Source: Acidiferrobacterales bacterium
GTDB taxonomy: Bacteria; Pseudomonadota; Gammaproteobacteria; Acidiferrobacterales; Sulfurifustaceae
DNA: 12,282 bases
Direction: 5' to 3'
Assembly (NCBI GenBank): GCA_015492195.1
Contig: WGFP01000078.1
Coordinates: 1 to 12,282 of the forward strand
The translations under genes were made by a program, and so were the position numbers. The first letter of the stretch is position 1. The number at the start of each line of letters is the position of its first letter. Below the pieces are notes generated by a model, which saw nothing but the letters and a program-made list of their open reading frames with translations, was not told the origin of the DNA and did no database searches. This document shows positions 7,656-12,282 of the stretch, in pieces.

Positions 7656-8633
7656 ATGAAACGAGGCCATCAAAAAAATCAGCGGCCGTTGCCGCATATC
7701 CTGTTGGTTGAGGATTCCCCGACAACCACGGCAATGCTGTCCAAGTACCTTTCCGGGCGTTATCACCTGGTCCACGCCGAGGACGGAGAAGCGGCGTGGA
7801 AAATGCTCAAGGACAAACCTGATATTGAGCTGGTAATCACCGATATCAACATGCCGCGCCTCACGGGCCAACAATTGCTGGTAAGAATCCGCAAACACAA
7901 AGACAAGCGTATCAAGAACCTGCCGGTCATTGTCATGACCACAGCCGAGGACGACGTAGACCGGAATCTTGCCTTTCTAAACGGCGCCAACGATTTTATC
8001 ACCAAGCCGATCGACGAAATGGAACTTCAGGCGCGCGTCAAGGTGCATCATCAGCTCGCACGCACCATCAGGGAATTGGAAGAGAGCCGCAAGGCACTCG
8101 CCGAACAGGCCACCACGGACCCGCTGACGAAGCTTAAGAACCGCCGCGCATTTTTTGAAAACGGAACCAAATACTTGTCCATGGGGAGGCGCTACCACAC
8201 CGACACATCCATCATTGTGGCGGATATCGATCACTTTAAGAAAGTGAATGACACCTATGGACACCAAGTGGGAGACGAAGCCTTGGTCGCGGTGGCAAAT
8301 ATTCTTACGGAATTGACTCGAACGGAAGACACGGTGGCGCGCATCGGGGGTGAAGAGTTTGCCATTCTGCTTCCCGATACAAACCGTTTGGGGACGGCGG
8401 TTCTCGCGGAACGCATTCGTGTTGCGGTTGAGAGAGAAAGATTAATTGTCGGCGACAAAATCCTGTCGCTTACAATAAGTATCGGCATAGCATCCATCGG
8501 TGAAGAATCGGTGGATGCAATTGACCAATTATTGAGTATCGCGGATAAAAGACTTTATCTGGCGAAAAACAACGGTCGCAATCGTATCTGCGTCAACGAC
8601 GAGGGAAAATCCAGCTTCGCCTCGGGCCCTTAA
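7656..8633 (+). CDS. Response regulator with GGDEF output (diguanylate cyclase)
   Basis: This 325-residue cytosolic protein would make cyclic di-GMP from two GTP when its receiver domain is phosphorylated by a histidine kinase. The receiver domain (about 13-130) has the acidic pair E19/D20, phospho-acceptor D63 in ITDINMP, T95 and K117 in ITKP. A helical linker (about 130-152) leads to the GGDEF domain (about 153-314). The active-site motif is GGEEF at 231-235. Metal ligands D190 and D192 occur in VADIDHFKKVND. The inhibitory site RxxD is R222-D225, five residues before GGEEF, so product feedback is likely. The layout resembles one-receiver REC-GGDEF proteins of the WspR type. No partner kinase is in the window. 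A sigma-54 promoter candidate lies upstream, suggesting control together with motility or surface functions. Ribosome-binding site is weak; the ATG at 7656 is the best start before the receiver domain. Confidence 0.95.
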   Translation: MKRGHQKNQRPLPHILLVEDSPTTTAMLSKYLSGRYHLVHAEDGEAAWKMLKDKPDIELVITDINMPRLTGQQLLVRIRKHKDKRIKNLPVIVMTTAEDDVDRNLAFLNGANDFITKPIDEMELQARVKVHHQLARTIRELEESRKALAEQATTDPLTKLKNRRAFFENGTKYLSMGRRYHTDTSIIVADIDHFKKVNDTYGHQVGDEALVAVANILTELTRTEDTVARIGGEEFAILLPDTNRLGTAVLAERIRVAVERERLIVGDKILSLTISIGIASIGEESVDAIDQLLSIADKRLYLAKNNGRNRICVNDEGKSSFASGP

Positions 8634-8653
8634 AAAACCCGATAATCGTTTCC

Positions 8654-8670
8654 AGCGGCGGTTTTCCGCT
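8654..8670. other. Stem-loop between two convergent genes
   Basis: Arms AGCGG (8654-8658) and CCGCT (8666-8670) flank a 7-base loop in the 39-base gap between the diguanylate cyclase stop and the small minus-strand gene stop. On the minus strand a run of six T follows about 16 bases later (8632-8637), too far away for a standard intrinsic terminator. It may still serve as a shared 3'-end structure. Confidence 0.3.
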
Positions 8671-8672
8671 CC

Positions 8673-8882
8673 CTACAGTTTGTCCCTGACCGGCTTGGTC
8701 GCCTCGTGAATCGCCCCCTTAGTCTCTTCGATGACTTTCTCCGTCCTCTCAATGACGCGGTCCGGGATATCCGGTTTGGCGGCAAAGGGGTTGCTGAACA
8801 ACGGCACGTCCTTGCCGAAATTAATGCCCAGCGGAAACGACACGATCGCGCCCAGGATAAAACCGACAAAGTATTTTTTCAT
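8673..8882 (-). CDS. Small membrane-anchored protein of unknown function
   Basis: The 69-residue product starts MKKYFVGFILGAIVSFPLG, a single hydrophobic segment (about 4-20) with two lysines before it. This fits an inner-membrane anchor or an uncleaved signal segment. The rest is hydrophilic: a Pro-rich stretch (FAAKPDIPDR) and a charged helix with Glu/Lys/Thr (about 42-69). A clear ribosome-binding site, AGGAG, lies six bases before the ATG, which supports a real gene despite its size. The general plan resembles YtxH-like small proteins, but I do not recognise the family. It converges on the diguanylate cyclase gene and is transcribed away from nirB. Confidence 0.7.
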   Translation of the reverse strand: MKKYFVGFILGAIVSFPLGINFGKDVPLFSNPFAAKPDIPDRVIERTEKVIEETKGAIHEATKPVRDKL

Positions 8883-9258
8883 GGTTGCTCCTAACTTAGC
8901 TCCAGCCTTACGACAATGATAACCTTTAATACCCGATTTTGACTACTGCGCAGGCGAGCAGGGCAATATCAATCAAGGTACGGCGCTTGCGTCGTCGCTG
9001 CGCGGATTTACGAACGTATGCCGGCACACCCCGTTATCGGCTCGCCGGCTGACCATCGTCATGAGGGTTACCCCTTAGCGTGCATGGCGGGTGTGGCCGC
9101 ACCGCGATAGTGCACCGCCTTGCCTGGCGGGAACCCCGGCCATGCCGGGTCAAGATATTGCCCCATAATTATCAATAGGTTACTAAATTCTCGGCGGAGT
9201 CTGTCTTTGGCATGCCGGTTGCTCAAGGATCGGCAACGTAAAGACTCAAACAGCCAAC
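8883..9258. other. Non-coding region upstream of nirB and the small membrane-protein gene
   Basis: I see no credible gene in these 376 bases. On the minus side, TATCAT (8916-8921) with TAGTCA 18 bases away (8940-8945) could be a promoter for the small gene. On the plus side, TTGCCC (9158-9163) and TACTAA (9181-9186) at 17-base spacing is a weak candidate for nirB. A single match to the NarL heptamer TACYYMT occurs at 9069-9075 (TACCCCT), without the paired 7-2-7 arrangement. A hairpin, CCCGG/CCGGG, lies at 9135-9149. The GC-rich tract 9076-9122 has further partial self-complementarity. The length and structure suit a regulated promoter and leader for nirBD, but none of these sites is strong. 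Confidence 0.4.
8916..8945 (-). promoter_or_regulatory. Sigma-70-type promoter candidate for the small membrane-protein gene
   Basis: On the minus strand TAGTCA (8945-8940) is followed after 18 bases by TATCAT (8921-8916), four and five of six matches to consensus. The -10 box is about 34 bases upstream of the ATG. The spacing is acceptable but slightly long. Confidence 0.35.
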
Positions 9259-11706
9259 ATGGAACAGAGGTTGAACGAAAAACTGGTGTTGATCGGCAAC
9301 GGCATGGCGGGGGTGCGCACGCTGGAAGAACTGCTCAAGATCGCCCCCGACTGCTACGACATCACCGTCTTCGGGGCCGAGCCTTACGGCAATTACAACC
9401 GCATTCTGCTGTCGCCGGTACTTGCCGGCGAGAAAACCATCAACGACATCATGCTCAATGATGCGTCCTGGTATGCGGAAAACGGAATCACGCTGCATGC
9501 CGGCAAGGCGATCCGGAAAATCGATCGTCGCAGAAGAAAGGTGATTGCGAATGACGGCACGTCCGAATCTTACGACAGACTGCTGCTGGCCACCGGTTCC
9601 AATCCCTTTGTGCTGCCCGTTCCCGGCCATGATCTGCCTGGTGTCATTACCTTCAGGGACATCAAGGACGTTGACACCATGATCGACGCCGCGCAACGGT
9701 TCCGGCACGCGGTGGTGATCGGCGGCGGCCTCTTGGGGCTGGAGGCGGCGAACGGATTGAAACAGCGCGGCATGAACGTCACCGTCGTGCATCTTATGGA
9801 TACGCTGATGGAACGCCAACTCGACGCCAGTGCCGGCGGGATGCTTCAGCAATCACTCTCTGAGCGCGGCCTGAATTTTATCCTCGGCACCGAAACCCAG
9901 GAGATCATCGGCAAGCAACGCGTCCAGGGGGTGCGGTTCAAGGATGGACGCGAAATCAGCGCCGATCTCGTGGTCATGGCGATCGGTATCCGGCCGAACA
10001 TCGAACTTGCAAAAAAAGCCGGCATCCATTGTGAACGCGGCGTGGTGGTGAACGACACCATGCAAACCTTTGACCCGCGCATCTATGCCGTCGGCGAATG
10101 CGTGCAGCACCGGCGCAAAACATACGGCCTGGTGGCGCCGCTTTTTGAACAGGCCAAGGTCTGCGCCAATCACCTGGCGCAATTGGGCTACGCCCGCTAC
10201 GAGGGCTCAATGACCTCGACCAAACTCAAGGTCACCGGCATCGATTTGTTTTCCGCCGGCGATTTCACCGGCGACGACACGACCGAGGAAATCGTGCTGC
10301 AGGACGCAAAGGGCGGCATCTACAAGAAAGTGGTGCTTAAAGATAATCGCATCCAGGGCGCGGTCATGTACGGGGACACCGTCGACGGGGCCTGGTACTT
10401 CCACTTGATGCGAAGCGGCACCGATGTAAGCGACATACGTCATCATCTGCTATTCGGTCAGGCGCACCTGGGTGACTCCGGTCACGGGGGCACCAATGCC
10501 GTGGCGGCCATGAGCGACGACATGGAAATCTGCGGCTGTAACGGGGTATGCAAAGGCGACATCGTGCACGCCATCACGGAAAAGAAGCTGTTCACCCTGG
10601 AAGACGTGCGCGCCCATACCAAGGCCTCGAGTTCCTGTGGCTCGTGCACTGCCTTGGTCGAGCAATTGTTGGCCGATACGTTGGGCAGCGATTACTCCGA
10701 ATCGCCCAGGAAAAAACCCCTGTGCCCCTGTACCGACTACACGCACGACGAGGTGCGACGGGGCATCAAGGAGCACGAACTCAAAGACATTCCGGCGATC
10801 ATGGAATATTTTGAATGGAAGACAACGAACGGCTGCAGCAAGTGCCGCCCCGCGTTGAATTTTTACCTCCTGTGTGCCTGGCCCAGTGACTACACGGATG
10901 ATTATCAGTCGCGCTTCATCAACGAGCGGGCGCACGCCAATATCCAGAAGGACGGCACCTATTCCGTGGTGCCGCGCATCTGGGGCGGTGAAACAACCCC
11001 CGCGCAACTGCGCGCGCTTGCCGAGATTGCGGAGAAATACGAGGTTCCCACCGTACACATCACCGGTGGTCAGCGCATTGACATGCTCGGCGTACGCAAA
11101 GAAACCCTGCCTAAGATCTGGGGCGATCTGTCCAAGGCCGGCTTTGTCTCCGGCCACGCCTACGGCAAAGCGATCCGCACGGTCAAGACCTGCGTCGGTT
11201 CCGAGTGGTGCCGTTTCGGCACCCAGGACTCGACCAGCATGGGCATCCGGCTCGAAAAAATGGCCTGGGGTTCGTGGATGCCGCATAAGGTGAAAATGGC
11301 CGTCTCCGGGTGCCCGCGTAATTGCGCCGAGGCGACGATCAAGGATTTCGGCGTGGTCGCGGTGGAGTCCGGCTGGGAACTTCACGTGGGCGGAAACGGC
11401 GGCGTGAAGGTGCGCGCCACCGACTTTCTGTGCCATGTAAAAACACCGGAAGAGGTGGAGGAGCACTGTGCCGCCTTCCTGCAGCTCTACCGCGAGGAGG
11501 CCCACTACCTGGAACGGACGGCCCCGTGGGTGGAACGCGTAGGGCTGTCCTACGTCAAGAAACGGGTCGTGGAAGACGGGGCCGACCGCCGGGAACTCGC
11601 CAAGCGTTTCCACTATTCACAGCAATTCGCGCAGAAGGACCCCTGGAGCGAGCGGGCGGCGGGTATAGACAGACATGAATTCATTCCGCTCAAGCGGGTA
11701 GTTTGA
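9259..11706 (+). CDS. nirB: NAD(P)H nitrite reductase, large subunit
   Basis: NirB is the cytosolic flavo-sirohaem subunit that reduces nitrite to ammonium with six electrons from NAD(P)H. The 815-residue length is normal. The N-terminal half is a pyridine nucleotide-disulphide oxidoreductase: the FAD motif is VLIGNGMAGVRTLEE and the NAD(P) motif is VVIGGGLLGLEAANGL. Two BFD-like [2Fe-2S] cysteine sets follow: C425, C427, C460, C463, and C489, C491, C526, C529. The C-terminal catalytic part has the [4Fe-4S]/sirohaem ligands C645 and C651 in TCVGSEWCRFG, and C685 and C689 in SGCPRNCAEA. All expected ligands are present, so the enzyme looks functional. The start at 9259 is the ATG before the FAD motif, without an obvious ribosome-binding site. 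nirD follows after 38 bases. No nitrate reductase or nitrate transporter is in view; these may lie beyond the contig end. Confidence 0.97.
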   Translation: MEQRLNEKLVLIGNGMAGVRTLEELLKIAPDCYDITVFGAEPYGNYNRILLSPVLAGEKTINDIMLNDASWYAENGITLHAGKAIRKIDRRRRKVIANDGTSESYDRLLLATGSNPFVLPVPGHDLPGVITFRDIKDVDTMIDAAQRFRHAVVIGGGLLGLEAANGLKQRGMNVTVVHLMDTLMERQLDASAGGMLQQSLSERGLNFILGTETQEIIGKQRVQGVRFKDGREISADLVVMAIGIRPNIELAKKAGIHCERGVVVNDTMQTFDPRIYAVGECVQHRRKTYGLVAPLFEQAKVCANHLAQLGYARYEGSMTSTKLKVTGIDLFSAGDFTGDDTTEEIVLQDAKGGIYKKVVLKDNRIQGAVMYGDTVDGAWYFHLMRSGTDVSDIRHHLLFGQAHLGDSGHGGTNAVAAMSDDMEICGCNGVCKGDIVHAITEKKLFTLEDVRAHTKASSSCGSCTALVEQLLADTLGSDYSESPRKKPLCPCTDYTHDEVRRGIKEHELKDIPAIMEYFEWKTTNGCSKCRPALNFYLLCAWPSDYTDDYQSRFINERAHANIQKDGTYSVVPRIWGGETTPAQLRALAEIAEKYEVPTVHITGGQRIDMLGVRKETLPKIWGDLSKAGFVSGHAYGKAIRTVKTCVGSEWCRFGTQDSTSMGIRLEKMAWGSWMPHKVKMAVSGCPRNCAEATIKDFGVVAVESGWELHVGGNGGVKVRATDFLCHVKTPEEVEEHCAAFLQLYREEAHYLERTAPWVERVGLSYVKKRVVEDGADRRELAKRFHYSQQFAQKDPWSERAAGIDRHEFIPLKRVV

Positions 11707-11744
11707 GCTTTTTGTATCAAGCATTGAATATCAAGGAGACAACC

Positions 11745-12095
11745 GTGCAGGCAACGGGCAGAGAACCCAACACGGCAGACTGGATCGAGGTCGGCGGACT
11801 GGAAGATATCCCCCGACTTGGCGCGCGCGTCATCGAAACGCCGGCGGGAAACATCGCCGTATTCCGCACCGCAGATGACGAGGTTTTTGCATTGCGCGAC
11901 AAATGCCCGCACCGGGGCGGTCCGTTGTCACAAGGGATCGTCTACGACAAGAAGGTTGCATGCCCCCTGCACAACTGGAGCATCCACCTTGATTCCGGTC
12001 TGGCGGTCGCGCCGGATGAGGGTTGCACCGCGGTTTACGCGGTCAAAACGGAAAAGGGGCGGATTTATTTGTCGTTGGCGACAAAATCCGATTAA
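11745..12095 (+). CDS. nirD: NAD(P)H nitrite reductase, small subunit (Rieske type)
   Basis: NirD is the small partner of NirB. The start is GTG at 11745, preceded six bases earlier by AAGGAG (11733-11738); an in-frame TTG at 11703 would overlap the nirB stop and has no such site, so it is rejected. The 116-residue product is a Rieske fold. It carries complete [2Fe-2S] ligands: CPH in DKCPHRGGPLSQG and CPLH in VACPLHNWSIHL, with 16 residues between the two motifs. E. coli NirD has lost these cysteines, so this version resembles the iron-sulphur small subunits of assimilatory enzymes such as Bacillus NasE. It is in the same operon as nirB. Confidence 0.95.
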   Translation: MQATGREPNTADWIEVGGLEDIPRLGARVIETPAGNIAVFRTADDEVFALRDKCPHRGGPLSQGIVYDKKVACPLHNWSIHLDSGLAVAPDEGCTAVYAVKTEKGRIYLSLATKSD

Positions 12096-12120
12096 TGGGG
12101 CAGGGAAAATCCGGGAAAGA

Positions 12121-12260
12121 TTAGGCGCCTTTGTCGATCAGCTTGCCGATAAGCTTGTCTTCAAGTTCAATACGCGCCGCCAGCTCCTCGCCCAGACGGG
12201 AAAGGTCGTTATCGAAGGACATCGTCAACTCACACTGGTCTCCGCAGTCGTACTTGTCGT
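12121..12260 (-). CDS. C-terminal fragment of an unrecognised protein (5' end lost at contig end)
   Basis: A minus-strand frame ends with TAA at 12121-12123 and is open for 45 residues to base 12258, where genomic sequence runs out. It contains a two-cysteine patch, YDCGDQCEL, then a charged helical tail ending KLIGKLIDKGA. Composition and GC-rich codon use look coding. An internal ATG at 12222 would leave only 33 residues without a ribosome-binding site, so this is more likely the tail of a longer gene converging on nirD. The family is not recognised. The frame appears to stop inside the adapter, which is artificial. Confidence 0.5.
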
Positions 12261-12282
12261 CTGTCTCTTATACACATCTGAC
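12261..12282 (+). other. Nextera transposase adapter (sequencing artefact)
   Basis: The final 22 bases begin CTGTCTCTTATACACATCT, the exact 19-base Tn5 mosaic end used in Illumina Nextera libraries, and continue GAC as in the read adapter that follows it. It is not genomic. It marks the true end of the contig at about 12260. Confidence 0.97.

Noticed and set aside
8622..8642. Intrinsic terminator from TCGGG/CCCGA at the end of the cyclase gene
   Set aside because: The A/T run lies in the loop and not after the stem, so it does not have terminator architecture on either strand.
9162..9175. FNR box upstream of nirB
   Set aside because: Only the ATCAA half-site (9171-9175) is present; the expected TTGAT partner at 9162-9166 does not match.
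10450..11613. 387-codon minus-strand open frame inside nirB
   Set aside because: nirB on the opposite strand has all its cofactor ligands; the antisense frame shows no motif or ribosome-binding site.
11703..11744. TTG at 11703 as the nirD start
   Set aside because: It overlaps the nirB stop and has no ribosome-binding site, whereas GTG at 11745 is preceded by AAGGAG at ideal spacing.
1..12260. Mobile element, phage, toxin-antitoxin or defence system
   Set aside because: No transposase, integrase, terminal repeats, tRNA boundary or defence-type domain is visible; all recognisable genes are housekeeping or metabolic and share similar base composition.

Overview
The window is a stretch of ordinary bacterial chromosome at about 55-60% GC, densely coding and almost certainly from a gammaproteobacterium. 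The order gyrA - mtnA - mtaD - ubiG - HAD phosphatase is, from my knowledge of Pseudomonas aeruginosa, the same as its PA3168-PA3172 block. The genus cannot be fixed from sequence alone. The last 22 bases are an Illumina Nextera transposase adapter, so the right edge is a contig end from short-read assembly and genomic sequence stops at about 12260.

Layout. On the minus strand, 1-3495, lie mtnA (methylthioribose-1-phosphate isomerase) and then gyrA (DNA gyrase subunit A, 742 residues present, C-terminal end cut by the window edge). An 83-base divergent region separates mtnA from a plus-strand series: mtaD (MTA/SAH deaminase), ubiG (ubiquinone O-methyltransferase), a MupP/Gph-type phosphatase and rmuC. 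ubiG, the phosphatase and rmuC are joined by two 8-base stop/start overlaps and look translationally coupled. A response regulator with a GGDEF output domain follows, preceded by a near-consensus sigma-54 promoter. Next come a convergent small membrane-anchored protein gene (minus) and a 376-base non-coding stretch. The assimilatory-type NADH nitrite reductase genes nirB and nirD complete the plus strand. A 45-residue C-terminal piece of an unrecognised minus-strand gene ends the real sequence.

How the genes work together. mtnA and mtaD belong to methionine salvage: MtaD deaminates methylthioadenosine (and S-adenosylhomocysteine), and MtnA isomerises methylthioribose-1-phosphate further along. 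UbiG consumes S-adenosylmethionine and releases S-adenosylhomocysteine, a possible MtaD substrate, so their adjacency may be more than chance. NirB and NirD together reduce nitrite to ammonium with NAD(P)H. The diguanylate cyclase has an intact active site and inhibitory site and would make cyclic di-GMP on phosphorylation.

No new multi-gene system is visible. The most unusual genuine signal is a degenerate 7-base repeat that abuts the start codons of mtnA, mtaD and ubiG and takes the place of a normal ribosome-binding site. The most practically important is the adapter at the right edge.
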